Below are positions 1 through 7,597 of a stretch of 10,931 nt of DNA, piece after piece (position 1 is the stretch's first letter; each line of letters opens with the position of its first letter). This DNA comes from Gemmatimonas phototrophica (GTDB taxonomy: Bacteria > Gemmatimonadota > Gemmatimonadetes > Longimicrobiales > Gaopeijiaceae). Position numbers and translations under genes: made by a program. The notes below the pieces were generated by a model. That model did no database searches, was not told the DNA's origin, and saw only the letters and a program-made list of their open reading frames with translations. The stretch lies in contig CAMCNM010000041.1 of assembly GCA_945876015.1 (NCBI GenBank), positions 1-10,931 of the forward strand, written 5' to 3'.

Positions 1-1777
1 CGTCCGTGTCCGCGCGCAGGCGCCCGAGGCGGTTGGCGGCGAGGTAGCCCTGACCGCCGCACGCCTCGCGCGACGCCTGCAGGGTCTCGACGCAGTGCTT
101 GGTGGCGTACGCCTTGAGGCCCGCGGCTTCGACCTCGATGCGGCGGCCCTCCTGGTCTCCGGGCGCGGCCTCGCTCCGTCCGCCGTTCTGGTCTCGCTGG
201 GGCAGCGCGGACGGGGGTCGATGCGTTTTCCCCTCCGAGAGCTGACGCTCGCCGTACCGAGTCGCGAGGTCCCGCACCGCGAAGTGGAGGCCGTACGTGG
301 CGGCGAGCGGCACGAGCAGCCGGCGCTGGTGGGACAGGTAGTGGAGAAGCGGGACCTCCTCTCCGCCGGCGGGCCCGAACTGACGGCGGCGTGAGGACCA
401 GCGCACCGCCACCGTGAGCCCGACCTTCGCGGCGCTCACCGAGGCCGCCGCGATGCTGATGCGGCCCGCGACGAGAGTTCCGAGCATGGTGAAGAAGCGG
501 CGGTCAGCGCTGGGGATCGGACTGGTATAGCGTCCCTCCCCGTCCACCGACGCGAACCGGTCGAGCAGGTTCTCGCGCGGGACCCGTACTCCGGTGAACC
601 GGATCCGTCCGTTGTCCACGCCCTCGAGGCCGATCTTCCCCCCCCGGTCCTCGATCTCGATTCCGGGAAGGGGGTTCCCGTCCTCGCTCCGGATCGGGAC
701 GAGCAGCGCGTGCACGCCATGGTCCTCGCCCTCCACCACCAGACGCGCGAAGACCGTGGCCATGCGGCCGTGCTGGGCCGCGTTCCCGATCCAGTCTTTT
801 CGCGCGAGCTCGGTCGGCGTGTCGATCACGAACTCGCCGGCCTGGGCGTCGTAGCGCGCCACCGTTTCGAGGTCGCGCACGTTGGAGCCGTGACCGCTCT
901 CGGTCATGGCGTAGCAGCCGGGGAGGGCCAGGGATCCCACGGCGGGCAAATAGGCGCGATGGTGACGCTCCGTGCCCAGGTTCAGGATGCTCCCGCCGAA
1001 CAGACCGAACTGAACTCCGTACTTGATCAGCACGCTCGCGTCGCCCAGCGCGAGGGTCTCGAACACCGCGAGGCCGCCCGCCGGGTCGCCGCCGCCGCCC
1101 AGTTCCTTCGGATTGGCGATGGCGCCGAGACCCGCGTCCGCGATGCGCCGCACCGCATCGAGCACGCGCTGGCGGTAGAGCGGGCGCGGGAGATCGTGGG
1201 GAAATGAGTGTGTCTGGTCCGCGAGCAGGGTGAGCACCTTCCGGCGCAGCTCGGCATGGGGGCGCTGGAGATAGTCCGTCAGCTCCTCGGCCCCGGGTCG
1301 GCGCTGGCCCCGCTGATGGCTGGGCGCGGTCCGCTCCGGAGGCGTCGAATCGAGAATGCGCCGAACCGCCTCGTGCGGGACCGTTCCCAGCTCGTGCTCG
1401 AGCTCGTCGAGGGCGCGGCGCGCTTCCGGACTCGACCACACGCCGTCTCCGGCCTGCGCCTTGGCGAGCTCGAGCCCGAGCTCGACCAGCGAGCGCCGGC
1501 TCTCGGCACCCGGTCCCGCGCCGAGGGAGCGGAGGTGGTCCTTGAGCCCCGCGAGCGTGTTCGGCGAGGGCGGAAGCTCGGGGTCGAGCCAGGTCGCCAG
1601 GGTGTCGCGCGCGCCCTGGTTCAACCAGCTCTGCGCCGAGACCCGGCCGCGGATGGCGTCGAGCTCCGCGCCCGAGAGCACCCCGTCCGACCACGCCGCG
1701 TAGACCAGCGGGAGGAATGGAAGGAGCTCGGGCAGGTCCTCGGGCCAGGCCTTCGAGGGCGTGGGGGAGCGGGGCAT
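1..1777 (-). CDS. Acyl-CoA oxidase/dehydrogenase family protein with N-terminal helical extension (partial, C-terminus off the left edge)
   Basis: This frame reads open from an ATG at 1777 to the window edge: 592 codons, no stop. Residues ~180-592 match the peroxisomal-type acyl-CoA oxidase branch of the acyl-CoA dehydrogenase superfamily, flavoenzymes that oxidise acyl-CoA to trans-2-enoyl-CoA. Visible signatures are [18 protein letters not shown] (288-305, FAD/substrate loop), [11 protein letters not shown] (327-337), RRQFGP (464-469) and [13 protein letters not shown] (571-583). The FEGENT-like segment with the catalytic glutamate would lie just beyond the edge, so activity cannot be judged. 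Residues ~15-150 are an extra helical region; [21 protein letters not shown] (from residue 22) resembles a TerB-like helical fold. I see no good Shine-Dalgarno before the ATG, but no better in-frame start was evident. It is divergent from purE, with 161 bp between. Oxidase versus dehydrogenase (electrons to O2 or to ETF) cannot be settled here. Confidence 0.88.
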   Translation of the reverse strand, partial: MPRSPTPSKAWPEDLPELLPFLPLVYAAWSDGVLSGAELDAIRGRVSAQSWLNQGARDTLATWLDPELPPSPNTLAGLKDHLRSLGAGPGAESRRSLVELGLELAKAQAGDGVWSSPEARRALDELEHELGTVPHEAVRRILDSTPPERTAPSHQRGQRRPGAEELTDYLQRPHAELRRKVLTLLADQTHSFPHDLPRPLYRQRVLDAVRRIADAGLGAIANPKELGGGGDPAGGLAVFETLALGDASVLIKYGVQFGLFGGSILNLGTERHHRAYLPAVGSLALPGCYAMTESGHGSNVRDLETVARYDAQAGEFVIDTPTELARKDWIGNAAQHGRMATVFARLVVEGEDHGVHALLVPIRSEDGNPLPGIEIEDRGGKIGLEGVDNGRIRFTGVRVPRENLLDRFASVDGEGRYTSPIPSADRRFFTMLGTLVAGRISIAAASVSAAKVGLTVAVRWSSRRRQFGPAGGEEVPLLHYLSHQRRLLVPLAATYGLHFAVRDLATRYGERQLSEGKTHRPPSALPQRDQNGGRSEAAPGDQEGRRIEVEAAGLKAYATKHCVETLQASREACGGQGYLAANRLGRLRADTD

Positions 1778-1849
1778 CGGGGTGGGCCCGGAAGAGGGTG
1801 GGTGGGCGAGTTTGTACCGGGGTGCCGCGGAGCGGTTCCTTCCCGGGAC

Positions 1850-1876
1850 TTGACCCTTCCGGCGCCCCTTTACACC
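1850..1876 (+). promoter_or_regulatory. Weak sigma70-like promoter candidate for purEK
   Basis: TTGACC (1850-1855) is followed after 15 bases by TACACC (1871-1876), 63 bases before the purE start. The -35 is good (5 of 6), but the -10 is poor and the spacer short. It is the best candidate I see in the divergent gap. I see no ZTP or purine riboswitch signature there. Confidence 0.25.
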
Positions 1877-1938
1877 ATCCCTGTCTTCCGGCTCTACCGG
1901 CGCCGGACCGGGTCCATCCAACGAGGACAGCGCTTCCC

Positions 1939-2442
1939 ATGACCGCACCCCTGGTCGGCGTGATCATGGGCTCCCGATCGGATTGGGAGACGATGCGCCA
2001 TGCGGTCGAGACGCTCGAGGCGCTGGGTGTCGCCCACGAAGCGAAGGTGGTCTCGGCGCACCGCACTCCCGACCTGCTGTTCGAATACGCGGCCGGGGCC
2101 GAGGCGCGTGGCATCCAGGTGATCATCGCGGGTGCCGGCGGCGCGGCGCATCTGCCCGGCATGGCGGCGGCCAAGACGGTGTTACCGGTCCTCGGGGTCC
2201 CCATCGAGTCCAAGGCGCTCAAGGGGATGGACTCGCTCCTCTCGATCGTGCAGATGCCAGGGGGGATTCCCGTCGGGACGCTCGCGATCGGGCCGGCCGG
2301 CGCGGTCAACGCGGCGCTGCTCGCGGCCTCGATCGTCGGCGCCACCCGTCCCGAGGTGCGCGAGGCGGTGCGTCGCTGGCGCGAGGAGCGGACGCAGGCG
2401 GTGCTGGACGATCCCGATCCCCGCGTCGAACGGAAGAAGTGA
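1939..2442 (+). CDS. purE: 5-(carboxyamino)imidazole ribonucleotide mutase, class I PurE
   Basis: This 167-residue protein is the normal length for class I PurE, the mutase that turns N5-CAIR into 4-carboxy-AIR in de novo purine synthesis (cytosolic octamer). The family motifs are all present: [12 protein letters not shown] (8-19, phosphate-binding loop), SAHRTP (39-44, catalytic His41), [13 protein letters not shown] (63-75) and [22 protein letters not shown] (91-112). The frame is open further upstream, but the ATG at 1939 places [12 protein letters not shown] exactly where the family starts, and GAGGA at 1923-1927 is a usable ribosome site about 11 bases upstream. The adjoining purK supplies its substrate N5-CAIR, so this is the two-enzyme bacterial route rather than the class II route. 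Confidence 0.97.
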   Translation: MTAPLVGVIMGSRSDWETMRHAVETLEALGVAHEAKVVSAHRTPDLLFEYAAGAEARGIQVIIAGAGGAAHLPGMAAAKTVLPVLGVPIESKALKGMDSLLSIVQMPGGIPVGTLAIGPAGAVNAALLAASIVGATRPEVREAVRRWREERTQAVLDDPDPRVERKK

Positions 2443-2443
2443 C

Positions 2444-3535
2444 TTGAACGTCGGTGTGCTGGGCGGCGGCCAGCTCGGTCGCATGCTCGCGCTGGCCGGC
2501 GTGCCGCTGGGTCTGCGCTTCCGCTTTCTCGAGCCGCAGCAGCCATCTCCCGTGGACGGGGTCGGCGAAGTGGTGCGCGCCGAGTACGACGACGTGGAGG
2601 CGGTACGGCGGTTCGCCAAGGGGCTCGACGTCGTGACGTACGAGTTCGAGAACGTCCCCGATTCGACCGCCCGGCTGCTCGAGGAGCTGCTCCGCGTCCA
2701 TCCGTCCGCGGCCGCGCTGCGGACGGCGCAGGACCGCCTCGCGGAGAAGCAGACGTTCCAGAGCCTCGGGATCCCGACCCCGACGTTCCATCCGGTCGAT
2801 TCCCGCGACGGGCTCATGGAAGCGATCGGCAGCGTCGGACTTCCCGCGGTGCTCAAGACACGCCGCTTCGGCTACGACGGGAAGGGGCAGGCGGTCATCG
2901 ACGGCCCCAACGCGGTGGAGGGTGCATGGAAGGCGCTCGGCGGAACGCCGCTGCTGCTCGAGCGCTTCGTCCCCTTCTCGCGGGAGCTTTCCATCCTCGG
3001 TGCGCGCGGACGCGACGGGGCGATCGTCTTCTATCCTCTCGTGGAGAACGAGCATCGGAATGGGATCCTCCACCGCACGCACGCCCCCGCTCCCCTGGTC
3101 AGTCGGGCGCTGCAGGACAGGGCCGAGGGCTATCTCCGGTCGCTGATGGAGAAGATGAACTACGTCGGGGTGCTCGCCCTCGAGCTGTTCCAGCATGGGG
3201 ACGAGCTGCTGGCGAACGAGATGGCTCCGCGCGTTCACAACTCGGGTCACTGGACCCAGGACGGCGCGCTCACGAGCCAGTTCGAGAACCACCTGCGAGC
3301 GGTGTGCGGTTTCGCCCTGGGCGCGTGCGAGCCCCGCGGTTACGCGGGGATGCTCAACCTGGTGGGTCGGGTTCCTCCTGCCGAGCGCGTCCTGGCCATC
3401 CCCGGTGCGCGGCTCCATCTTTACGGAAAGGAGGCCCGCGCCGGGCGGAAGCTGGGGCACGTCAACGCGGTGGGGGCGGATCCGTCCTCCGTGCGGGCCA
3501 CGCTCGACCGGGTGGAAGCGCTCCTCCAGCCCTGA
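2444..3535 (+). CDS. purK: 5-(carboxyamino)imidazole ribonucleotide synthase PurK (TTG start)
   Basis: This 363-residue ATP-grasp enzyme makes N5-CAIR from AIR, ATP and bicarbonate, feeding PurE. It opens with LNVGVLGGGQLGRMLALAG, the conserved N-terminal nucleotide-fold loop. Later come TYEFENVP (65-72), KTRRFGYDGKGQ (138-149, ATP-grasp loop), PLVENEHRNGILHRTHAPAP (198-217), EMAPRVHNSGHWT (259-271, metal and nucleotide residues) and LHLYGKEARAGRKLGHVN (324-341). The frame has no ATG close to the family N-terminus. The TTG at 2444, one base after the purE stop and preceded by GGAAGAAG (2432-2439), fits both the alignment and a ribosome site. That spacing implies one transcript and translational coupling with purE. 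Confidence 0.95.
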   Translation: MNVGVLGGGQLGRMLALAGVPLGLRFRFLEPQQPSPVDGVGEVVRAEYDDVEAVRRFAKGLDVVTYEFENVPDSTARLLEELLRVHPSAAALRTAQDRLAEKQTFQSLGIPTPTFHPVDSRDGLMEAIGSVGLPAVLKTRRFGYDGKGQAVIDGPNAVEGAWKALGGTPLLLERFVPFSRELSILGARGRDGAIVFYPLVENEHRNGILHRTHAPAPLVSRALQDRAEGYLRSLMEKMNYVGVLALELFQHGDELLANEMAPRVHNSGHWTQDGALTSQFENHLRAVCGFALGACEPRGYAGMLNLVGRVPPAERVLAIPGARLHLYGKEARAGRKLGHVNAVGADPSSVRATLDRVEALLQP

Positions 3536-3561
3536 CGGGGCTTTCCACGGCGGTGGCCCCG
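3536..3561 (+). other. Bulged hairpin directly after purK
   Basis: GGGG (3537-3540) and CCCC (3557-3560) enclose CCAC (3545-3548) pairing with GTGG (3553-3556); the left arm carries a cttt bulge. A short T-rich stretch follows at 3569-3572, eight bases later. It could be a weak first terminator of the purEK transcript or simply part of its 3' end. Confidence 0.35.
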
Positions 3562-3582
3562 CTCTAGGTTTTGCATCACCTC

Positions 3583-3620
3583 GCCGCCCCGGATGCTACC
3601 GGGGCGGCCTCTTTTCTTTC
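3583..3620 (+). terminator. Intrinsic terminator between purK and greA
   Basis: A perfect 10-bp stem (GCCGCCCCGG 3583-3592, CCGGGGCGGC 3599-3608) with a six-base loop is followed by the T-rich tract CTCTTTTCTTTC (3609-3620). It ends only 28 bases before the greA ATG. It therefore either terminates purEK or, if greA is transcribed from just upstream, sits in the greA leader. Confidence 0.8.
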
Positions 3621-3636
3621 TCCCGGTCCCTCCACC

Positions 3637-4125
3637 ATGCTGGACGAAATCCGCAGCCGCATCGAGGCGGAGATCGCGCTCCTCACGAACGAGCTCACGG
3701 TCGTGCTGCCCAAGGCGATCAAGACCGCGGTCGAGCACGGGGATCTGCGTGAGAACGCGGACTACAAGTCGGCGCTCGAGCGGCAGCAGTTCGTCCAGGC
3801 CCGTCTGAATCAACTCACCAAGCGCATGGGCGAGCTGTCGAAGATCGATCCGGCGGCGATGCCCTTCGACCGCGTCGGGTTCGGCTCGCGGGTGAAGATC
3901 TTCGACGTCACGATGAAGGAAGAGCAGAGCTTCACGATCGTGGCCGGTGATTTCATGGATCTGGACTCCGACCAGGTGTCGCTCGCGTCGCCCATCGGCC
4001 GCGGGCTGCTCGGGGCAAAGCAGGGTCAGGAGGTCGTGATCCACCTTCCGGTCGGCGAGCGTCGTTTCAAGGTGCTGGAGCTCGTCACCCTTCCGCAGCA
4101 GCTCGGAGTCTCCGGAAGCAAGTGA
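3637..4125 (+). CDS. greA: Transcription elongation factor GreA
   Basis: This 162-residue protein is the expected length for GreA, which enters the secondary channel of RNA polymerase and stimulates cleavage of backtracked RNA. Residues 1-75 form the N-terminal antiparallel coiled coil, with GDLRENADYKSALERQ (35-50) at its tip; Asp36 and Glu39 match the acidic pair that positions the catalytic magnesium. Residues ~80-155 are the FKBP-like C-terminal domain, ending with SPIGRGLLGAKQGQ (118-131), typical of the family. The ATG at 3637 matches the usual N-terminus; the frame stays open back to a TTG at 3571, but that would put the terminator hairpin inside the gene. No Shine-Dalgarno is visible (the leader is C- and T-rich), so initiation may be weak or atypical. 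It converges on the next gene with a 19-base gap. Confidence 0.94.
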   Translation: MLDEIRSRIEAEIALLTNELTVVLPKAIKTAVEHGDLRENADYKSALERQQFVQARLNQLTKRMGELSKIDPAAMPFDRVGFGSRVKIFDVTMKEEQSFTIVAGDFMDLDSDQVSLASPIGRGLLGAKQGQEVVIHLPVGERRFKVLELVTLPQQLGVSGSK

Positions 4126-4144
4126 TGGTCCGGAGGTTCCCGCT

Positions 4145-4777
4145 TCACCGCTCCGCGAAGTCCATCGCCTGGGTGATCTCCTCGGGCACGGTCCAGTGGC
4201 CGATCTCGTAGTCCATCGTCGCCAGATCCACGCCCGCCTCGATCAAGCGCTTCCGTCCCCGTTCGGCGAGCGCCCACGGGATGCTCGGGTCGCGCAGTCC
4301 GTGACCCCAGAACACGCGCGCGCCTTTTGCCGATCCGTTGGCGGGCAGCATCTGGGGCGACGCGATGAGGAATCCGCTGAACACGAGCACCGAGCTCGCC
4401 CGGCCCGGATTTGCGAGCGCCCACGCCAGGCTCATCGTGCCTCCCTGGGAGAAGCCACCCAATACGATGCGTCCGGGACGGACCCCGAGCTGCGCGGGGA
4501 GGTCGTTCAGAAATCCGGTCAGATCGGCCAGGCCCTTCTGGAGCGACTGCGGCTCGACCTGATCTTCCTCGACGTACCGGTACCACGCCCAGCCCGGTCC
4601 GTAGCCCCACGGGTGCCCGGGATGCGGCGCCTGGGGCGTGATCAGCCCCCATCCCTTGGGGATGTGCGGACGCAACGCCTGTAGATCGCCGCGATGCGAT
4701 CCCCGGCCGTGCAGGAGCACGAGCACCGAGAGTCCGTCGCGCGCGTCGTCCGGCAGGTATCGATCGAAGAGGAGCAT
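4145..4777 (-). CDS. Alpha/beta hydrolase, phospholipase/carboxylesterase family
   Basis: This 210-residue protein has the short single-domain layout of the bacterial phospholipase/carboxylesterase (PF02230-type) serine hydrolases. LVLLHGRGSHRGD (19-31) is the oxyanion-hole strand-loop and GGFSQGGTMSLAWAL (107-121) is the nucleophile elbow with Ser110. The remaining triad residues are probably Asp163 (HGLRDPSIP) and His194 (EIGHWTVPEE). No signal peptide is seen, so it should be cytosolic; substrates are likely small esters or acyl groups, and the exact one cannot be told. Its start lies 16 bases after the stop of the chimeric transporter ORF. It could share that transcript, but a TATACT box seven bases before the ATG suggests its own leaderless message. 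Confidence 0.9.
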   Translation of the reverse strand: MLLFDRYLPDDARDGLSVLVLLHGRGSHRGDLQALRPHIPKGWGLITPQAPHPGHPWGYGPGWAWYRYVEEDQVEPQSLQKGLADLTGFLNDLPAQLGVRPGRIVLGGFSQGGTMSLAWALANPGRASSVLVFSGFLIASPQMLPANGSAKGARVFWGHGLRDPSIPWALAERGRKRLIEAGVDLATMDYEIGHWTVPEEITQAMDFAER

Positions 4778-4784
4778 GGTCGGC

Positions 4785-4790
4785 AGTATA
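4785..4790 (-). promoter_or_regulatory. Candidate -10 box for leaderless transcription of the hydrolase
   Basis: On the minus strand TATACT (5 of 6 to TATAAT) is separated from the ATG by the seven bases GCCGACC, so transcription would begin at or next to the A of the start codon. No Shine-Dalgarno is present between the two. The -35 region about 17 bases upstream (TCCGGG) is weak. Confidence 0.45.
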
Positions 4791-4793
4791 GGC

Positions 4794-5744
4794 TCAACCG
4801 AGGGTCGCCCGGAAGCGGCGGACCGCGAACGCGAGCGCCGCGGTGGCCATCGCGACCAGGATCACGAACTGCGGCCACAGCTCCCTCAGTCCGGCTCCCT
4901 TCAGGAATACCGCTCGGATCACGTAGGTGAAGTGGCGGAGCGGGTTCGCGAGCGTGATCACCTGGAAGAAGCGTGGCATCGTGTCCACCGGATAGAGGAA
5001 CCCGGAGAGGATGATGGCCGGGAGCAGGAAGAGGAACATCGAGAGAAACGCTTCCTGCTGCGTCTCCGAGATCGTGGAGATGAGGAGTCCCGTCGCGAGC
5101 CCCGCGAGGATGAACAGCACCGCCGCCAGGAGCAGCACCAGGGACGACCCGCGGAGCGGGATCTGGAACCAGAGCAGCGCCACCGCCGTGACCAGGAGCA
5201 GCTGGACGATCGCGACGCCCGTGACCGGGATCGTCTTGCCCAGCATCAGCTCGCCCGCGCTCAGGGGCGAGACCAGCAGCTGATCGAGCGTTCCCATCTC
5301 GCGCTCGCGCACGACCCCGAGCGCGGCCAGCAGGAGGCACATGAGCATCACGATCACGCCGATCACGGCCGGGACGTTGTAGACGCGCGACACGAGTCCG
5401 GCGTTGAACCAGGCACGGCTGCGCAGGTCGATCCCTCCGCTCGGTCCCCCCGCGTCGGCCAGCGACCGGGTCGCGACCTCCTGCGCGACGAACGGCATCC
5501 CGCGCGCCTCGAGACCCTCGACCACCCGTTCGTGACCCGGCACGGTCAGCGTCGCGAGGACGAGATCGGGACGCAGCGCTGCCACCCGGTCGAGATCGGG
5601 ATCGAGATCCGGACCGAGGCGGGGAAGGGACGACACCAAGGCCTCGGGGAAGTCCGAGTGGTCATCCACTCCGACCAGGAGATCGGCGCACCCGAGCGCG
5701 TGCACGATCTCGGTGTTGGAGCAGGCGAGGGAGACGATGCGCAT
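4794..5744 (-). CDS. Chimeric ORF: BtuF-like substrate-binding N-terminus joined to ABC-2 permease C-terminus
   Basis: One open frame of 316 residues joins two unrelated families. Residues 1-~86 (MRIVSLACSNTEIVHALGCA, VGVDDHSDFP, LVLATLTVPGHERVVEGLEA) are the N-terminal half-lobe of a BtuF/FhuD-type cobalamin or iron-complex binding protein, here without an export signal. From about residue 90, the sequence is the C-terminal part of an ABC-2 (YhhJ-like) drug/polysaccharide exporter permease: AWFNAGLVSRVYNVP (111-125), REREMGTLDQLLVSPL (146-161), then hydrophobic spans near 124-145, 172-193, 201-224, 232-251 and 288-307. The permease lacks its first membrane span and most of its outer loop; the binding protein lacks its second lobe. 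Neither half should work alone. ATG 5744 fits the BtuF start; the frame stays open to 5993 only as a shadow of the opposite gene. It may be a true deletion fusion or an assembly join. Confidence 0.82.
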   Translation of the reverse strand: MRIVSLACSNTEIVHALGCADLLVGVDDHSDFPEALVSSLPRLGPDLDPDLDRVAALRPDLVLATLTVPGHERVVEGLEARGMPFVAQEVATRSLADAGGPSGGIDLRSRAWFNAGLVSRVYNVPAVIGVIVMLMCLLLAALGVVREREMGTLDQLLVSPLSAGELMLGKTIPVTGVAIVQLLLVTAVALLWFQIPLRGSSLVLLLAAVLFILAGLATGLLISTISETQQEAFLSMFLFLLPAIILSGFLYPVDTMPRFFQVITLANPLRHFTYVIRAVFLKGAGLRELWPQFVILVAMATAALAFAVRRFRATLG

Positions 5745-5853
5745 GGGCCGAATACCCAGCGTGCGCGAGGACGGGTCCGGGTTGCACCCGGAGCCGGCAC
5801 CTGCCCGGGCCTCGGGGGTTCGACCGCTTCCACATCCAGACGGAGCGACGGTG

Positions 5854-6438
5854 ATGGTGCGGGTCCCCTCGAACATGCCTTCCCTCGGTCGCGAGGCGGC
5901 TCCCTTCTCTCTCGCGGACGTGACCACGGGACGCACCGTCGCGCGCGACGACTTCCGCGGCTCGAAGGGCCTTCTCGTGATGTTCATCTGCAACCACTGC
6001 CCGTTCGTCGTGCACCTGCGGAGCGCTCTCGCCGAGTTCGGCGAGGAGTATCAGCATCGGGGTCTCGCGATCGTCGCGATCTCGAGCAACGATCCGGTGG
6101 CGCAGCCGGACGACTCGCCCGAGAAGATGAAGCAGGAGGCGGCGACGGTCGGGTACACGTTCCCATACTGCTTCGACGAAACGCAGGAGGTCGCCAAGGC
6201 GTACGAGGCGGCGTGCACGCCGGACTTCTTCCTCTACGACGCCGATCTGCGACTCGTGTACCGCGGGCAGTTCGACGATAGCCGGCCCTCGAATGGCGTC
6301 GCGATCACGGGAAGGGACCTGCGCGCCGCGGCCGACGCGGTGCTCGCGGGCCGGGCGCCCGACGCCGATCAGAAGATGAGCGTGGGGTGCAACATCAAGT
6401 GGAAGCCGGGCAACGAGCCACAGTGGTTCTCGTCCTGA
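5854..6438 (+). CDS. Thioredoxin-like (AhpC/TSA redoxin) family protein
   Basis: This 194-residue cytosolic redoxin has no visible signal peptide. The pattern is that of a widespread 'thioredoxin family protein' group: MVRVPSNMPSLG start, FICNHCPFVVHLR (44-56) with Cys46 and Cys49 as the CxxC-type redox centre, VAISSNDPVAQPDDSPEKM (74-92), CTPDFFLYDADLRLVYRGQF (121-140) and a C-terminal VGCNIKWKPGNEP (177-189). Redox partner and substrate are unknown. The frame is open upstream to 5713, but ATG 5854 has GGAG at 5842-5845, eight bases before it, and matches the family N-terminus; GTG 5851 is a near alternative. The divergent chimeric ORF begins 109 bases away. Its stop is 14 bases before the next gene, so the two are probably co-transcribed. 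Confidence 0.92.
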   Translation: MVRVPSNMPSLGREAAPFSLADVTTGRTVARDDFRGSKGLLVMFICNHCPFVVHLRSALAEFGEEYQHRGLAIVAISSNDPVAQPDDSPEKMKQEAATVGYTFPYCFDETQEVAKAYEAACTPDFFLYDADLRLVYRGQFDDSRPSNGVAITGRDLRAAADAVLAGRAPDADQKMSVGCNIKWKPGNEPQWFSS

Positions 6439-6452
6439 CCGGTCTGACCTGA

Positions 6453-7436
6453 TTGCGTCTGCCCATCGAACGAGTCGCTCCGAGACTGGCGATCGCAGTG
6501 CTGGTCGCCGCCCTCACCGGGTGCGGCGACTCCACCAGCGGGCCGGAGGTGCCCACCTCGTTTCACCTGGACACCATCGCGTCCGGTTTCGATCGACCGG
6601 TAGCTGTGCAGCGGGACCCCCAGGGGCTTCTCCTCGCGCTTCAGGCCGGCCTGGTCGTGCGTACGAATGGGTCCATCGTCCACGACTTCCGTGGGCAAGT
6701 GCCGGCCGATCTGAATCTGGTCGGAGGGCTGCTGAATTTCCTCGTCGTCGGCACCCGCCATTTCGTGTTTCTCACCACTGGCGACAACGACCACACGCTC
6801 GTCGCGGAGATCCTCGGCGCCCGACTCGATACCCTCATGCTCACGGCCGACCTGAAGGTCGAGCACCACGGCGGGGGACTCGCCTGGTACCAGGGAAGGT
6901 TGATCGCCGCGATTGGGGAAGGTGATTCGGGGACCGGTCGCGGTCCGGGGGTCGCTGGAAAGGTCTTCTCGATCGACCCTTCGACGCGCCGCATCGACAT
7001 CCTGGCCTCGGGTCTCCGGAACCCGTGGCGCATCGCCCTCGCCGGTGATTCGCTTTGGATCACCGATGCCGGCGACAGGCTGAGCGAGGAGGTGAACGTG
7101 CTGGACCTCCGGACCCCCGGTGCTGATTTCGGGTGGGGGATCTCCGAGGGGACGACGTGTACGGCGGCGAGCTGCGCGGGTGTTCGATGGCCCGTCTTCA
7201 CCTATCCGACGGGCTCGGGCTGCTCCACCGTGGTGGGAGCGGCGTGGTACGAGGGTCGTCTTTAGTTCGCCGATTACTGCCAGCGGTGGGTGAGCGCGCT
7301 GGACCGATCCGGCATCGCGACGTGCGTGTTCGACCTGACGGACGACATCATCTCGATTTCTCCTTCGGATGACGGTGGGCCGTTCATTCTCACCGCGGAC
7401 GGCGACGTGCTCCAGATCGTAGCGGACTTCGAGTAG
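6453..7436 (+). pseudogene. Glucose/sorbosone dehydrogenase-like beta-propeller lipoprotein, interrupted by in-frame TAG
   Basis: A TTG start gives MRLPIERVAPRLAIAVLVAA and a lipobox LTGC with Cys24, so this is an exported lipoprotein. The body resembles PQQ-dependent soluble sugar dehydrogenases and HIPL-type propellers: GFDRPVAVQRDPQG (45-58), EHHGGGLAWYQGRL (137-150, the usual catalytic His region), GKVFSIDP (169-176), SGLRNPWRIAL (186-196), WITDAGDRLSEEVNVLD (202-218) and GADFGWGISEG (223-233). TAG at 7263-7265 (codon 271) stops translation after GAAWYEGRL. The same frame continues with FADYCQRWVSALDRSG and 56 residues in all to a second TAG at 7434, matching the family's last blade; GRxYFADYC is expected, so the amber stands where Tyr or Phe should be. 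Full length would be 327 residues. No ribosome site is seen; it is probably read with the redoxin gene 14 bases upstream. Confidence 0.78.
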
Positions 7437-7463
7437 CGGACCCGATGCGGCCGCCACAAAAAA

Positions 7464-7498
7464 CGAACGCCACCGGGGTTAGACCCCGGTGGCGTTCG
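7464..7498 (-). terminator. Strong intrinsic terminator, minus strand (possibly bidirectional)
   Basis: A perfect 15-bp stem (CGAACGCCACCGGGG 7464-7478, CCCCGGTGGCGTTCG 7484-7498) with a five-base loop is followed on the minus strand by six Ts (7463-7458). On the plus strand only AGTTT follows, so it favours minus-strand transcripts. It also sits 27 bases after the stop of the convergent sugar-dehydrogenase gene and may serve both directions. Confidence 0.85.
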
Positions 7499-7597
7499 AG
7501 TTTGCATCGACTGTCCGGCACCCGGCGCGATTACCGCGTCCGGCGGGGACAGCGCCGATCTTTCGATCGGCTACCAGCTCACTCCAGAATCGAGCGG

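Noticed and set aside
1778..1938. ZTP or purine riboswitch ahead of purE
   Set aside because: None of the conserved core motifs is present in the 161-base gap.
504..2546. 680-codon open frame on the minus strand across the oxidase and purE
   Set aside because: Arg/Ala/Pro/Gly-rich text that is out of frame with the oxidase on the same strand and antisense to purE; a usual by-product of high GC, with no family motif.
2306..3460. 384-codon minus-strand open frame over purK
   Set aside because: Antisense shadow of a confidently identified purK; no ribosome site or motif.
4638..6281. 547-codon plus-strand open frame across the chimeric transporter and redoxin genes
   Set aside because: Arg/Glu/His/Gln-rich shadow antisense to a membrane protein and out of frame with the redoxin gene; no recognisable domain.
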